A stretch of 64,000 bases of DNA from Verrucomicrobiota bacterium (GCA_004294095.1 RDZR01000025.1:56706-120705), one strand, 5' to 3'. Numbered from the stretch's first letter, positions 41,303 through 52,649 are shown. The notes: generated by a model from the sequence alone, not told the origin. Translations and numbers: made by a program.

Positions 41303-42406
41303 TTACTCTCTGGCTGGGAGAAGAGGAATTTCCGGATCAAAATCCAACGGCAAGTTTTCTTGAAATTCAGGCAAGAGGCCTTGGTTGAGCCCTTCTGTTG
41401 CGGCTTGAGGAATTCTGGCTGCGAGTTCGCGTGGCCATGCTTGCATATCGATCACTTCGCCCTGATAGAGCAACGAGACCACTTGGCCATGGTAAGATAA
41501 CTTTCCGAACAATTCGGCATTTGCGGCATCTCGGATCGGCACGTGATATGACATTCGGAGCGTTTCCTCGCCGCCCGCCCAGTCGAATGGTTCACTCACC
41601 CATTGTTCTTTCACTCGCGAGCTATCTTCTAATATCTCAATTTCACCGCGTTCATTTCGATTGAAAAAAGTGACGGAGATGGCGAGTTCTTTGAGATCGA
41701 TTTCCGCAGTGGGCGACTTCTGCACCGGAACGGTGAGGATGACGTGCTCCCCGAGTGGATCTTTAGGATTATGATAGATGCGGATTCTGGAGAGTGCGAG
41801 CTGGCCAGACATTTCATCGGTTTTGATGAAGCCATCGCGCAGCTTGTTAGCGGCTAACTGATAGAAAGATCCCGCGCGGCTAACGCCCATTTGAAATACT
41901 TTTTCGTAATGAGCTGCAGCTCGGTCATAGACTTCCATTTGCTCGTGCACCAAGGCCATTTCGTAGTGTGCCGTTGGATCTTCAGGCGTTTCTGCGAGAG
42001 CTTCTTCTAATTTCACAATCGCCTTCTGCATGTCTCCGGCGACGCGCGCAGTCTGAGCCTCTTTGATGAGTTTTTCCGCACGCGGATCATTGACGGGTGG
42101 CGGCGAAATGGGCCGCGGCGAAATGGGCCGCGGCGTGGCCGCAGGTGCCTGCGCTTCGAGGGGTATCGCGGCCAGCGGCGGTCTCGAAACGGTCGCGTGC
42201 CCGCTTACGTTCTGCTGCTCTGCCGCGGGTGCCGGCACGCGCACAATGATCGTTTGGGGTTTTTCTCTAGGGCTGCTCGCCGCTGTTCGCGAGGATTCGT
42301 AACGTGAAGCTAGCGCGAGGCCCGCAATCCACAACTGGCCGATCGTTAATAACGCGAATCCCCACATGCTGAGGGTGAATGCAAGTTTGCGATCTGCGAG
42401 TTTCAT
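41303..42406 (-). CDS. Tetratricopeptide repeat membrane-anchored protein
   Basis: AEKLIKEAQTARVAGDMQKAIVKLEEALAETPEDPTAHYEMALVHEQMEVYDRAAAHYEKVFQMG; N-terminal TM. Confidence 0.75.
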   Translation of the reverse strand: MKLADRKLAFTLSMWGFALLTIGQLWIAGLALASRYESSRTAASSPREKPQTIIVRVPAPAAEQQNVSGHATVSRPPLAAIPLEAQAPAATPRPISPRPISPPPVNDPRAEKLIKEAQTARVAGDMQKAIVKLEEALAETPEDPTAHYEMALVHEQMEVYDRAAAHYEKVFQMGVSRAGSFYQLAANKLRDGFIKTDEMSGQLALSRIRIYHNPKDPLGEHVILTVPVQKSPTAEIDLKELAISVTFFNRNERGEIEILEDSSRVKEQWVSEPFDWAGGEETLRMSYHVPIRDAANAELFGKLSYHGQVVSLLYQGEVIDMQAWPRELAARIPQAATEGLNQGLLPEFQENLPLDFDPEIPLLPARE

Positions 42407-42635
42407 TTTTTTTGAAAATCCGAAGGATGGCAAAGAATCAATTTCCCGCTGTTTGCCAAGTCAAGTGGATTATCAAAATCTACCATCCTCAGAAAACTGA
42501 GCTTCTATTAAAAAATTTCCTTTTGTCCCTTGTGCACGAGTTGTTTTTAATGAGGATGACTATCAATAGCGCGTCTTTTATTAAAATTAGAATAATTCTT
42601 GATTTTATTCAGGGTGAGTTTAACTTTTTGAAGTC

Positions 42636-43064
42636 ATGGTGAATCATCCCGAATCAACAGCAACGAATCAGGAATTTCCGGAAGAGATATCTGGTTTGAG
42701 AATGACGCGTCAGCGACTGGAAGTGTATCGTTGCTTGCACGATGAAAAAACTCACCCGACGGCGGTTGAAGTTTTCATGCGAGTGAAGGACCGCTTGCCG
42801 CACATTTCGCTGGCGACGGTGTATAATTGCCTCGAGGCATTGGTGCAGCACGGAGTGATTCGGCAGGTAAACTTTGAGCGGGAATCATCGCGCTACTGTG
42901 CGAACATGATCGATCACGGGCACTTTTTAGATGTCGAGACGGGGAAAATTTACGATCTCGAATTCAAGCCCGGCGTATGTGTGACGGATTTCATGAAATT
43001 GCCAGAGGGCATCATCACCGAAGACATCGACATCACGGTGCGCGGAAAATTTTCAAAAAATTAA
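42636..43064 (+). CDS. Fur family transcriptional regulator
   Basis: 142 aa; LRMTRQRLEVYRCLHDEKTHPTAVEVFMRVKDRLPHISLATVYNCLEALVQHGVI. Confidence 0.9.
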   Translation: MVNHPESTATNQEFPEEISGLRMTRQRLEVYRCLHDEKTHPTAVEVFMRVKDRLPHISLATVYNCLEALVQHGVIRQVNFERESSRYCANMIDHGHFLDVETGKIYDLEFKPGVCVTDFMKLPEGIITEDIDITVRGKFSKN

Positions 43065-43094
43065 CAAACTTTCATTCATTCAAAACACGCTAAT

Positions 43095-43847
43095 ATGAGT
43101 CTGCAAATTATCAACTTACACGCCACTTTAGAAGACGGAACGCCGATCTTGAAAGGGGTGAACTTGGAAATTCCCAAAGGGCAAGTCCACGCCATCATGG
43201 GCCCGAATGGATCTGGAAAATCGACATTGTCCAAAGTGATCGCAGGGCATGAAAGCTACGTCGTCACTGCAGGCTCGGTGTTACAAGATGGCGAAGAATT
43301 GTTAGAGAAATCAGTCGATGAGCGCTCGCGGGATGGAATTTTCTTAGCATTTCAATATCCATCGGAAGTTCCGGGCGTGTCGAATGCGAATTTCATTCGT
43401 GCGGCGTTGCAAGCGCGTTTGCCGAAGGGCGAGGAAATCGATGCAGTGGCCTATTACAAATCGCTCTACGAAAAAATGGATTTGTTAGAAATGGACCGTA
43501 AATTTACGGCGCGTGCAGTGAATGAAGGATTTTCTGGTGGTGAAAAAAAGCGCAATGAAATCCTGCAAATGATGATGTTAGATCCGCAGTATGGGATTCT
43601 TGATGAAACAGATTCAGGGCTTGATATCGATGCGCTTAAAATCGTTGCCAAAGGAGTCAATGCGATGCGCTCGCCGGACCGTGGCCTGCTCCTGATCACT
43701 CACTATCAACGTTTGTTAGATTACATCAAACCGGATGTCGTTCACGTGATGGCAGAAGGAAAGATCGTTCGCAGCGGCGGTGCAGAGCTTGCCCTCGAGC
43801 TCGAGGAAAATGGCTACGAATTTTTGAAAGAGCCAGCATTGGCGTAA
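43095..43847 (+). CDS. sufC: Fe-S cluster assembly ATPase SufC
   Basis: [54 protein letters not shown]. Confidence 0.97.
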   Translation: MSLQIINLHATLEDGTPILKGVNLEIPKGQVHAIMGPNGSGKSTLSKVIAGHESYVVTAGSVLQDGEELLEKSVDERSRDGIFLAFQYPSEVPGVSNANFIRAALQARLPKGEEIDAVAYYKSLYEKMDLLEMDRKFTARAVNEGFSGGEKKRNEILQMMMLDPQYGILDETDSGLDIDALKIVAKGVNAMRSPDRGLLLITHYQRLLDYIKPDVVHVMAEGKIVRSGGAELALELEENGYEFLKEPALA

Positions 43848-43876
43848 ATTTTTTGAACACCAACTGTTGTTAGATT

Positions 43877-45313
43877 ATGTCATACGATACTTTAGAAGCA
43901 CTTGATCACGACACTCGCGAGGCGATTGATATCGATCGCACAAGGGGTGATTTTACCTTTCCCGAGCGCAATAAATTTGATGCCGGACGCGGCCTGACTT
44001 CCGCGACGGTGGATTATATTTCCAATGTTAAAAACGATCCCGACTGGGTTCGCGCATTTCGTCATAAAGCGTTGCAGGTTTTTCTTGAAAAGCCGATGCC
44101 GACGAATTGGGCGACGAAAGATTTGGAGAACATCGATTTTGATGTGATTCGCTATTATCTATCTGATGGAGAGAAGCCGAAACGTTCATGGGATGAAGTT
44201 CCAGCTGATGTGTTAGAAACGTTTGAGCGCTTAGGGATTCCTCAACAAGAGCGCGCATTTTTGGCAGGTGTGGAGGCGCAGTTTGATTCTGAAGCCGCCT
44301 ACTCCAACGTCAAAGAAGAGCTATCCAAGCAAGGCGTGATTTTTGTGAATTCGGCAGAAGGCTTGAAGGAACACGAAGAAATTTTCCGCCCATGGTTTGG
44401 TAAAGTGATTCCCACGGGAGACAATAAATTTTCCGCGTTAAACTCTGCGGTTTTCTCCGGTGGCTCATTCATTTACATTCCGAAAGGCCTTAAGCTCAAG
44501 CAACCGTTGCAGGCGTATTTCCGCATCAATTCCGAGAATTTTGGGCAATTTGAGCGCACGCTCATCATCGCGGATGAAGGCTCGGAAGTCATGTATATGG
44601 AAGGCTGCACCGCGCCGAAATTTGAGACGGCGACGCTGCACTCCGCCGTCGTCGAATTGGTCGCGCTGAAAGGCGCAAAAATCCAATACGTCACCGTGCA
44701 AAATTGGTCGTCGAATGTGTTCAACTTAGTGACCAAGCGCGGCATCGCCATGGAAGATGCCGAAGTGCGCTGGATTGATTGCAACATCGGATCGCGGCTC
44801 ACGATGAAATATCCAGGCGTGATCATGAAAGGCCGCCGTGCGCGTGGTGAGGTGATTTCCATCGCGTTGGCCAACAATGGCCAGCATCAAGACACCGGCG
44901 CAAAAATGATTCATGCGGCGGATGATACGACTTCCAATGTGGTTTCAAAATCGATTTCCGTCGGCGAAGGACGCTCGACCTACCGTGGCCAAGTATTGAT
45001 TCCCAAGCATCTGAAAGGCTGTAAAAACAACACGGAATGCGATGCGCTTTTGATCAATAGCAAAAGCCGCACAGATACTTATCCAGCAATTACCGTGAAG
45101 GGAAATCGCCATGCCACACAGCATGAAGCGTCGGTGAGCCAAGTATCGGAAGAAATGTTGTTTTACATGCAGCAGCGCGGAATTGACGAAGGCCATGCCA
45201 TGTCACTTGCCGTGAATGGATTCATCAACGACTTGGTGCGCGAATTCCCAATGGAATACTCGGTGGAGCTGAAGCGTTTGATCGATTTGGAAATGGAAGG
45301 CAGCGTCGGCTAA
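43877..45313 (+). CDS. sufB: Fe-S cluster assembly protein SufB
   Basis: 478 aa; [48 protein letters not shown]. Confidence 0.97.
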   Translation: MSYDTLEALDHDTREAIDIDRTRGDFTFPERNKFDAGRGLTSATVDYISNVKNDPDWVRAFRHKALQVFLEKPMPTNWATKDLENIDFDVIRYYLSDGEKPKRSWDEVPADVLETFERLGIPQQERAFLAGVEAQFDSEAAYSNVKEELSKQGVIFVNSAEGLKEHEEIFRPWFGKVIPTGDNKFSALNSAVFSGGSFIYIPKGLKLKQPLQAYFRINSENFGQFERTLIIADEGSEVMYMEGCTAPKFETATLHSAVVELVALKGAKIQYVTVQNWSSNVFNLVTKRGIAMEDAEVRWIDCNIGSRLTMKYPGVIMKGRRARGEVISIALANNGQHQDTGAKMIHAADDTTSNVVSKSISVGEGRSTYRGQVLIPKHLKGCKNNTECDALLINSKSRTDTYPAITVKGNRHATQHEASVSQVSEEMLFYMQQRGIDEGHAMSLAVNGFINDLVREFPMEYSVELKRLIDLEMEGSVG

Positions 45314-45349
45314 GCCATTTATCTAACACTTTCTAACATTTTCTAGCAA

Positions 45350-46603
45350 ATGATACTTTCTACGATTCCCACATGGTTTGCAGCGCGCCAATTCAGTGCT
45401 CGTGAGCGATATGAAAGCCTGCCGATGCCGAAGCGCGGCGACGAGATGTGGCGATTCTCTAACCTCAAGCAACTCGCATTTGATGAGGGCACTGCATCTT
45501 CTGCCACGATTGATCCGCTCGATTTACTGGCGCGTTCCGCAGGGCCAGAAAAATCAGCTGCGAAGCTGGTTTTTCATCGTGATGAATTGATTCATTCAGA
45601 AGCCAATCTTCCCGCCGGAGTGATTTGCATGCCGCTCGCGCAAGCCATCATCGAGCACAGCGGCCTAATAGAAGCCCATTTCATGAAACAAGAAACTCGC
45701 TTGGGCTCTGCTAAATATGCGGCGCTTCACGAAGCTTCTGTTAGAAATGGCGTATTTGTTTTTGTTCCGGATGGAATTGAAGTGGAGGGCACGATTGAAG
45801 TGCATCACTGGAATTCAGGCACGGCCGGATTATTCCCCCACACGCTCATCGTCACTGGTCGGCACGCGAAAGTGTGTGTTGTTGATCATTTTGCATCGGC
45901 AGATGAAGAAGCAGGCGTGGTCATCGCGCTCAATGATTTAGCGGCCGGTGAAGGCTCCAAGCTCGACTACATCGCGCTGCAAGAACTCAACGAACTAAGC
46001 CGGATGATTCAAATCAACCAAACTAAGGTTGCTCGTGACGCATCGACGATTGGTTTCACGCTCAATACGGGCGCAGCGTGGGCGCGCAACGAATCTCTCT
46101 CGCGGCTGGAAGGGCCAGGTGGGCGATCCGATATGCTTTCGGTGAGTTTACCCGACCATCAGCAAGAATACGATCAACGCACGTTCCAGCATCACGTTGC
46201 TCCGGGTGCCACTTCAGATTTGCTTTTCAAAAATGTGCTTTACGGCCATTCGCGCACGATTTTTTCCGGTCTCATCTTTGTCGATGAAGGTGCTCATCAT
46301 ACCGATGCGTATCAGACATGCCGCAATCTTTTAAAAACGGACACTTGCGAAGCAAACTCGATGCCCGGCCTAGAAATCAATGCGGATCAAGTCAAGTGCT
46401 CGCACGGAAGCACCACTTCACAAATCAGTGATGATGAAATTTTCTACCTCCGCGCGCGGGGGATTGATCCAGCAAATGCACGGCGTTTGATCGCCCGTGG
46501 CTTCTGCATCGAAGCCATCCAAAGGCTCAATCATCCCGAACTTGAGTCGTTCATCATTGATCGCCTTGAGCGAAAATTTTCGCGGATTGCGGTGACAAGC
46601 TGA
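45350..46603 (+). CDS. sufD: Fe-S cluster assembly protein SufD
   Basis: 417 aa; YGHSRTIFSGLIFVDEGAHHTDAYQTCRNLLKTDTCEANSMPGLEINADQVKCSHGSTTSQI. Confidence 0.95.
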   Translation: MILSTIPTWFAARQFSARERYESLPMPKRGDEMWRFSNLKQLAFDEGTASSATIDPLDLLARSAGPEKSAAKLVFHRDELIHSEANLPAGVICMPLAQAIIEHSGLIEAHFMKQETRLGSAKYAALHEASVRNGVFVFVPDGIEVEGTIEVHHWNSGTAGLFPHTLIVTGRHAKVCVVDHFASADEEAGVVIALNDLAAGEGSKLDYIALQELNELSRMIQINQTKVARDASTIGFTLNTGAAWARNESLSRLEGPGGRSDMLSVSLPDHQQEYDQRTFQHHVAPGATSDLLFKNVLYGHSRTIFSGLIFVDEGAHHTDAYQTCRNLLKTDTCEANSMPGLEINADQVKCSHGSTTSQISDDEIFYLRARGIDPANARRLIARGFCIEAIQRLNHPELESFIIDRLERKFSRIAVTS

Positions 46604-46610
46604 CCCAATA

Positions 46611-46645
46611 AAAAAAGAGGCGATGCTTTTACATCGCCTCTTTTG
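46611..46645. terminator. Bidirectional Rho-independent terminator after sufD
   Basis: gaggcgatg-ctttta-catcgcctc with A-run 5' and T-run 3', between convergent genes. Confidence 0.85.
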
Positions 46646-46668
46646 GTTAGAAAAATACTGCCCAAAAT

Positions 46669-47220
46669 TTATTCTTTATATGGCAAGGATGAGTGGTGAA
46701 GGAAAATGCGGAGTTTGCCCTCATCGTCCTTTTTGAAGCCCCAAGTTTTATCCACCACGGTCACGTTGTTCTTATCGTCGGTGAGTCGGACGTTGCCCAT
46801 GGTGATGGCGACGTCGCCAGAAATGTGCACGGCAGCATTTTCAAATTCATACTTCGTCCATGGCTTGATCGCGAATCCCTTGTCAGGGAAATTTGGATCG
46901 CCACCCACAAAATAGGCAAGAGCGCCTTCCTTGGTGGTGCGGAATGTCTGCGGAGCGACCGTAAGAGTCGGCTTGAAAAGAACCGCGCCTAAATTGTAAG
47001 CGTATGCCGCATCGAGCACGGCGTTGGCGGTGGTCTTCGCTTTTTCAAAGCCACCGTCTTTGAAGTCGGTGGAAATTTGAACGAGTGCCGCACCCCATGC
47101 TTTTTGCGCGGCCTCCACTTCTTCTTCGGTAATGTTCGAGTTGACGATTGGAAATTCCTTCGCGCTTAACATCATGGTGGATAAGGCGATGGTCATGCAG
47201 GTGATTGCTTTGCGGATCAT
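46669..47220 (-). CDS. Secreted hypothetical protein, NTF2/SnoaL-like
   Basis: Signal peptide; VHISGDVAITMGNVRLTDDKNNVTVVDKTWGFKKDDEGKLRIFLHHSSLPY. Confidence 0.6.
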   Translation of the reverse strand: MIRKAITCMTIALSTMMLSAKEFPIVNSNITEEEVEAAQKAWGAALVQISTDFKDGGFEKAKTTANAVLDAAYAYNLGAVLFKPTLTVAPQTFRTTKEGALAYFVGGDPNFPDKGFAIKPWTKYEFENAAVHISGDVAITMGNVRLTDDKNNVTVVDKTWGFKKDDEGKLRIFLHHSSLPYKE

Positions 47221-47338
47221 AAGATAGTTGGTCTGAATTTTCGTAATTGTTACTGATGTGCGTGAGATACTAACACACTTCAACCATCGCAGATGCTTGA
47301 AGATTACATCTTGGAAAAAGCTGACAAATTTCTAATGC

Positions 47339-48226
47339 TCATTTTTTGCTCCGGCTCTCTAATAATTCAATTACCAATGGATTCGGAAACTGGCGGGTTG
47401 GAGAAATGGCATAAAAGGTTTCCTGGATGTCGGCAAAGCGATGGTAAATGACGAGTTCGCCGCGCTTGAGTTCCGTTTCAACGACGACGGGTGGGACCAA
47501 TGCTAGGCCAGCACCCTCACGAGCCAGCAAGCGCAGCATGGCCATATCATCTACCTCCGCGGCGATGTTAGGGAAAATACCATGCATTTCTAACAAGAGA
47601 TCAAACGAAGCACGCAAACTACTGTCTAACGATGGCAAGACCAGTGGCACGTTTGCTAAATCACTCGGGAAGGACATCCGCTTTTTTTTGAAGAGCTGCT
47701 TGCGCCCAACGAGTGCCACTGGTTGCTGATCTAACAGGTGGCTGTGCCATTGCGTTTCCGCATCGCGGTGCACCGGTAAATTGGAGAGCACGAGATCTAA
47801 CTGGTGAATCCGCAACTGCGCTAACAGATCACGCAAATTTCCTGAACGAATCACTAATTCAACGTCGGGCCGGTTGATTAAGGACCGCAAAAAAACGAGT
47901 TGAAAATTGCGAGATAAAGTCGCCACAGACCCGACCCTGAGCAGGGTGCGCTTGCCGCCGGTGCGGTTTTCTAACATACTCATCATCTCCTCTCCAGCTC
48001 GAAAAATTCCTTCTGCGTATTGAAGTGCGATTCTTCCAGATTCTGTTAGAATGAGTGTTTTATGTTCACGGCTAAATAATGGCTGGCCGATGCTTTCCTC
48101 AAGTTGCTTGAGTTGCACACTGAGCGACGATTGCGAGATGCCCAATCGTTGAGCAGCACCAGTCAATGTCCCATGATTGGCAATCGCGCGAAAATAGCGC
48201 AAATGGTGGTAATTTAAGAACGACAT
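47339..48226 (-). CDS. LysR family transcriptional regulator (NhaR-like)
   Basis: 295 aa; LNYHHLRYFRAIANHGTLTGAAQRLGISQSSLSVQLKQLEESIGQPLFSR. Confidence 0.9.
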   Translation of the reverse strand: MSFLNYHHLRYFRAIANHGTLTGAAQRLGISQSSLSVQLKQLEESIGQPLFSREHKTLILTESGRIALQYAEGIFRAGEEMMSMLENRTGGKRTLLRVGSVATLSRNFQLVFLRSLINRPDVELVIRSGNLRDLLAQLRIHQLDLVLSNLPVHRDAETQWHSHLLDQQPVALVGRKQLFKKKRMSFPSDLANVPLVLPSLDSSLRASFDLLLEMHGIFPNIAAEVDDMAMLRLLAREGAGLALVPPVVVETELKRGELVIYHRFADIQETFYAISPTRQFPNPLVIELLESRSKK

Positions 48227-48346
48227 GAGCCATGACTATCGTTCGTTTTTACAGAACAAAAGATTATAAGACATCTATTGGGATGATTGCTCGGAGATCA
48301 GCATGAGTGCGTCGAGCATCGGCATTCCACTCTACAGGTGGGTGAT

Positions 48347-49396
48347 TCAAAATTGGCTGTGATCCGCCGTTTCTAACAATTCAGCAAAGCCGCAGAATAG
48401 TTTGGAATCATTCGGCGGCTGCGCTGGTAGAGGTGCATCATGATCAAGCTGATCACGGCAAATCGAGTGAAATTCATCAGGTGTTTTGGCCCGCCGCATT
48501 TCATATTCAAAGCGATCTGTTAGGCCGTGGCTGATGTAAGCGAGTGTCTTCTTCATGCGTTGCACATGGGCAAGCGGAATGAACTTGGGAGTCTCCATGG
48601 CAATTTCCTGATAGAGTTCCTCAATGTATTGCCATAAATCGCGGTAGCTTGGCACTGGCATCTCAGTTCCCAGAAAACTCGCGATGATTTGGCTGAAAAT
48701 CCATGGATTGCGAATCGCCCCGCGGCCAATCATTAGCCCGTTGGCACTTGTCTGCCGGTAGGTTGCTCGAGCCGTCGCAAGATCGACGATGTTGCCATTG
48801 GCGATGACGGGGCATTGCAATGTTTGAACTGCGCGATTCACCCATTCCGGATGCACGGGCGATTGGTAGCGCTCATGAACGGTGCGGCTGTGAATCGTCA
48901 ATCCATCAATTGCATGCCGTTGAAAAATGTTGAGAAGCTCAGAAAATTCATCGGGCGCGTAGTAGCCGAGGCGCGTCTTAACGGTGAAGCGGCCGTCAAT
49001 CACCTCGCGCAATCGGCCAATGATTTCGTCAATCACCGCAGGATGGCGCAGTAACCCGCCGCCTGCTTCTTTGCGGCAGACGATGGGTGCTGGACAGCCG
49101 AGATTGAGATCGATGCCAGCGATCGGGAAGCGTTGTAAATCCTGCGCCGTGCGGACCAAACACTCGACATCACGCCCAATCATTTGTGCAAAAATCGGGC
49201 GGCCCGTCTTATTTTCCGTAATCGAGCGCAGAATGTAGGGGTTCAGCTTCGAGTCCGGATGCACGCGAAAATATTCCGTTACGAACCAATCGGGTGCGCC
49301 ACGCCGCGCGAGCACACGCATGAATGGTAAATCCGTCACATCCTGCATTGGAGCCAAGACCAACGCCGGGCGATCATTGCGAAGAAAATCACGCAT
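48347..49396 (-). CDS. tRNA-dihydrouridine synthase family protein
   Basis: LAPMQDVTDLPFMRVLARRGAPDWFVTEYFR; IDLNLGCPAPIVCRKEAGGGLLRHP; ANGNIVD. Confidence 0.92.
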   Translation of the reverse strand: MRDFLRNDRPALVLAPMQDVTDLPFMRVLARRGAPDWFVTEYFRVHPDSKLNPYILRSITENKTGRPIFAQMIGRDVECLVRTAQDLQRFPIAGIDLNLGCPAPIVCRKEAGGGLLRHPAVIDEIIGRLREVIDGRFTVKTRLGYYAPDEFSELLNIFQRHAIDGLTIHSRTVHERYQSPVHPEWVNRAVQTLQCPVIANGNIVDLATARATYRQTSANGLMIGRGAIRNPWIFSQIIASFLGTEMPVPSYRDLWQYIEELYQEIAMETPKFIPLAHVQRMKKTLAYISHGLTDRFEYEMRRAKTPDEFHSICRDQLDHDAPLPAQPPNDSKLFCGFAELLETADHSQF

Positions 49397-49414
49397 CTTC
49401 TTGGATCATTTTTG

Positions 49415-51892
49415 TTAGGTAATTTCTGCCAGCGTGCCTTCGGTGACGCCAAGTTTTTCGATCACCTGCATTTCGTCTAACAAATCATCCGCAGTGCGAG
49501 CACCTCCTAACAATTCTTGATAGCCTCGGATGATGGATGATGCTTGGTGATCTTCATTAAGCAACTCAATGCGGAATCGGCGCAGGCCAGCTTGTTTCAA
49601 TGCGCGAAGGTATCGTGCACCCGATTGTGCTCTGCCGTTAAATAGCGTATTGCGACAGCCCACATCCGCTTGCAAGCGGTGGAGTTGGCCGACGCGGTCT
49701 CTCAAATGCACTTCGTGTTTTTCACATGGGCGGCCGCAGTCTTTATAAGTCGTGCCTTCGCTCAAGAAGGTGCAAAAAACGCAGTGCTCCATATGAAACA
49801 TTGGGATGTGTTGGTGAATCGTCAGCTCGAACCACTCGGGCGGCGCTCTGTGCAAAAGCTCAAGCACTTGGCCGATATTCAAGTCATACGATACCGTCAT
49901 GAAATCCAGCGCGGCATGTTGTTTTAATAACTTGGCGGAAATCGGATTTGCCACATTGAGTGAAAAATCTCCAATTTTAATCATCTCGCTACGGTTTTTA
50001 TAGTAGTGCAATGCGGATAGATTTCTCAAAAGCAGGCCATCCGGCTCCGCCTTTTCGATCAGCTTGAGATAACCAATCTCTCCGGGCTTAAGAATCCGCG
50101 GTGTGGCGAGAATGATTTTAGAAGCCGGATCTTTCGATTGGTTGCGGAACCACTGCACCGCATCGCGGTAGCGGCGAGGATCTTCATAATCGCAGATCAC
50201 TCTGGAAACGCCGGCATCGATCGCTGCTTCTAACTGAATCTGCGTGCGGCAAAGCACACTGAGCTGCATCGCCTCAGTCGGGGGAACTGATGATTTTTGT
50301 GGCAACAAATCTCGGTAATCAACGAGAGATGGGTTCCTAACATTTTTCTCCTGATGCATCGCATCGAGCCGCTCGACAAGATCTCGGCGCAATTGATTGA
50401 TGGCGGATAAGGGAAAATGGCATTCGCCAACTAACAGATTTTCCAACGTTTCTAACTGATAGCTCGTGCCCCCAAGTCTGCCGAGTTGAGCACTCAGCGT
50501 CGCCGCCGTTAGCGGGTGTTGAGTTGCTCGTTGGATGAGCTCTGTGGATGTGATTTGGATGCCGTTGCATTCGACGCGCAATGATTCTCCTGGAGCACCG
50601 CGAACTGTGAGATTCACTGGCGTGGTGCGTAGATTGAGCCGTGTGTTTTTCCAAAAACGTTTCAATTCAGAATCGAGCTGAGGATCCGAAGTTTTATACA
50701 ATATTTGCCCCGGACGGATGCGGGAAAAATCAAGGCCGCTGTGAACGGGGTGAAAAATCAAACGCTCACCCTCCACGCGCCAGATGCGTGCGCCTTGCTC
50801 GAAGTCGCGATTTTCTCCCGCATCGAAGACCACTCCATCGCCCGCTTGAATTGGCAGCTCGCTGGTTGCGGTGAGACGGACCCACGATGGCGCGCACTCG
50901 GCGATTTCTCCTAACAGAGGCCCGCGTTTTTTACCGAATTTGCCATGCGTGAGGTAGGGATGATTCGTGCCTGCGAGCCAGCCGGTGCTTAGGCCACGCG
51001 AGAACGTCATTTCGAGGGCATAGCGATCTTCACTCGTGATGGGCGATGGCCGCGCTGCCATCGCGGCATCGATCGCGCGGCGATACACGCGAGTGACTGC
51101 GGCGACATATTCAGGGGATTTGAGACGGCCTTCGATTTTAAACGACTTCACTCCAGCCTTGATGAGTTGTGGAATCAAATCCACGGCGGCAAGGTCTTGC
51201 GGGCTGAGCAAATAGCGCACGGCTCCGAGATCCCGCGTCACGCCATCGACGACGATTTCGTAAGGCATGCGGCATGCTTGCGCGCATTCTCCACGATTGG
51301 CGCTGCGCTGGCCGAGCGCTTCACTTGTGAGGCATTGGCCGGAATAAGCGACGCATAATGCACCGTGGACGAAGACTTCGAGCGGCGTTTTAATTTCTAA
51401 CACTTCGTTAGCCCGGCTTTGAAATCGTTCAATTTCCCGAACCGACAATTCGCGCGCGAGCACGGCTCTTTCTAACGGATAGATTGATTCGATGAAAGCA
51501 AGCCCCTCTGGCGAAGTGATCGTCATTTGAGTGGATGCATGAAGCTCAACTTCCGGAGCGATGCTGCGCGCCATTTCAGCGAGGCCGAGGTCTTGGATGA
51601 TCAAAGCGTCCACACCCGCCGCAGCAACCTTTTCAAGCTGCTGACTCGCTGCTTCCAACTCGCCAGAGAAGATCAGCGTGTTCATGGTCACAAATCCCTT
51701 CACGCCGTGGCGGTGAAGAAATTCCATGAGCTCTCCCAAATCGTCTGAGGTAAAATTTTCCGCCCGCAGCCTGGCATTGAAACTCGGCAGTCCGAAATAA
51801 ATCGCATCTGCTCCAGCGGCGACTGCAGCGCGCGCGCAATCCCAATTTCCTGCGGGAGAGAGCAGCTCTGGCTGATGTTGCAAGTGAGACAT
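49415..51892 (-). CDS. Peptidase U32 family protein
   Basis: HQPELLSPAGNWDCARAAVAAGADAIYFGLPSFNARLRAENF; EVFVHGALCVAYSGQCLTSEALGQRSANRGECAQACRMPY. Confidence 0.92.
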   Translation of the reverse strand: MSHLQHQPELLSPAGNWDCARAAVAAGADAIYFGLPSFNARLRAENFTSDDLGELMEFLHRHGVKGFVTMNTLIFSGELEAASQQLEKVAAAGVDALIIQDLGLAEMARSIAPEVELHASTQMTITSPEGLAFIESIYPLERAVLARELSVREIERFQSRANEVLEIKTPLEVFVHGALCVAYSGQCLTSEALGQRSANRGECAQACRMPYEIVVDGVTRDLGAVRYLLSPQDLAAVDLIPQLIKAGVKSFKIEGRLKSPEYVAAVTRVYRRAIDAAMAARPSPITSEDRYALEMTFSRGLSTGWLAGTNHPYLTHGKFGKKRGPLLGEIAECAPSWVRLTATSELPIQAGDGVVFDAGENRDFEQGARIWRVEGERLIFHPVHSGLDFSRIRPGQILYKTSDPQLDSELKRFWKNTRLNLRTTPVNLTVRGAPGESLRVECNGIQITSTELIQRATQHPLTAATLSAQLGRLGGTSYQLETLENLLVGECHFPLSAINQLRRDLVERLDAMHQEKNVRNPSLVDYRDLLPQKSSVPPTEAMQLSVLCRTQIQLEAAIDAGVSRVICDYEDPRRYRDAVQWFRNQSKDPASKIILATPRILKPGEIGYLKLIEKAEPDGLLLRNLSALHYYKNRSEMIKIGDFSLNVANPISAKLLKQHAALDFMTVSYDLNIGQVLELLHRAPPEWFELTIHQHIPMFHMEHCVFCTFLSEGTTYKDCGRPCEKHEVHLRDRVGQLHRLQADVGCRNTLFNGRAQSGARYLRALKQAGLRRFRIELLNEDHQASSIIRGYQELLGGARTADDLLDEMQVIEKLGVTEGTLAEIT

Positions 51893-51911
51893 GGCTGGTG
51901 ATTCGAGCAGC

Positions 51912-52649
51912 TTACGGGCTCCAAGCGCCGAGCGCAATCATCTCCCGCGTGGCAGCTTCCGCCCAGCCGCGATTGGCCGCCGGAGATGCGGGCGATGGGT
52001 GAATGATTTTACCTATTTTTGGCTTAAACCCGTCAAGTTGCTTGCAGGCACGGATGAATCGTTGCTCGGCGAAGCCACCGATGCCGATCAAAAATTCTGG
52101 AGCAAACCACTCGATGGCTTCGCGCAAATGAACATCACACGCGTGCTCGACTGGCTGCATTTCTACCGCGGAAATTTTATCGGGTGTTAGATTTGCGCCG
52201 CTCTCTGTCATCCAAACAAGCGGGCAATAATTCAGCACAAAGTGGTCGCGAAAAAAAGCGTCTGAGGTGACGAAGCGTTCTTTCATCAGGCCCCAGAGCC
52301 GCTTGCCGCTAACTTCGGAGCGTTGGCAAGCAAAGCCATGGATCGGGCGCTTCGGATGTTCCAAGGCGGGTTTATCAATCGGTTCGTGAATGCCTAACCA
52401 ATCTCGCACCATCGAGACTTCGCCAAATGGCACGCCAGTTTGGGCCATGCCAAATGGGCCGGGATTCATACCTAACAGAAGAATGCGCCGCGATTTTTTT
52501 CCATAGCATTCCACGTAGCGAGCGTGGGCCTGCCATGCGTAATCTAACGGATGGTAGGTGAAGGCCACTGGCGCGGAAAATTCCAGATGCCTGAGCGTAT
52601 CTGCCAAGTGTTGCGAGGATGTGAGCAGCGAATTCATCAATGCTTCCAT
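51912..52649 (-). CDS. SMUG1-like uracil-DNA glycosylase
   Basis: LLLGMNPGPFGMAQTGVPFGEVSMVRDWLGI; NYCPLVWM; C-terminal HPSPASPAANRGW. Confidence 0.92.
   Translation of the reverse strand: MEALMNSLLTSSQHLADTLRHLEFSAPVAFTYHPLDYAWQAHARYVECYGKKSRRILLLGMNPGPFGMAQTGVPFGEVSMVRDWLGIHEPIDKPALEHPKRPIHGFACQRSEVSGKRLWGLMKERFVTSDAFFRDHFVLNYCPLVWMTESGANLTPDKISAVEMQPVEHACDVHLREAIEWFAPEFLIGIGGFAEQRFIRACKQLDGFKPKIGKIIHPSPASPAANRGWAEAATREMIALGAWSP

Noticed and set aside
42104-42137. gcggcgaaatgggcc short tandem repeat
   Set aside because: 15-bp repeat encoding RPISP in a Pro-rich linker of the TPR protein; ordinary linker variation
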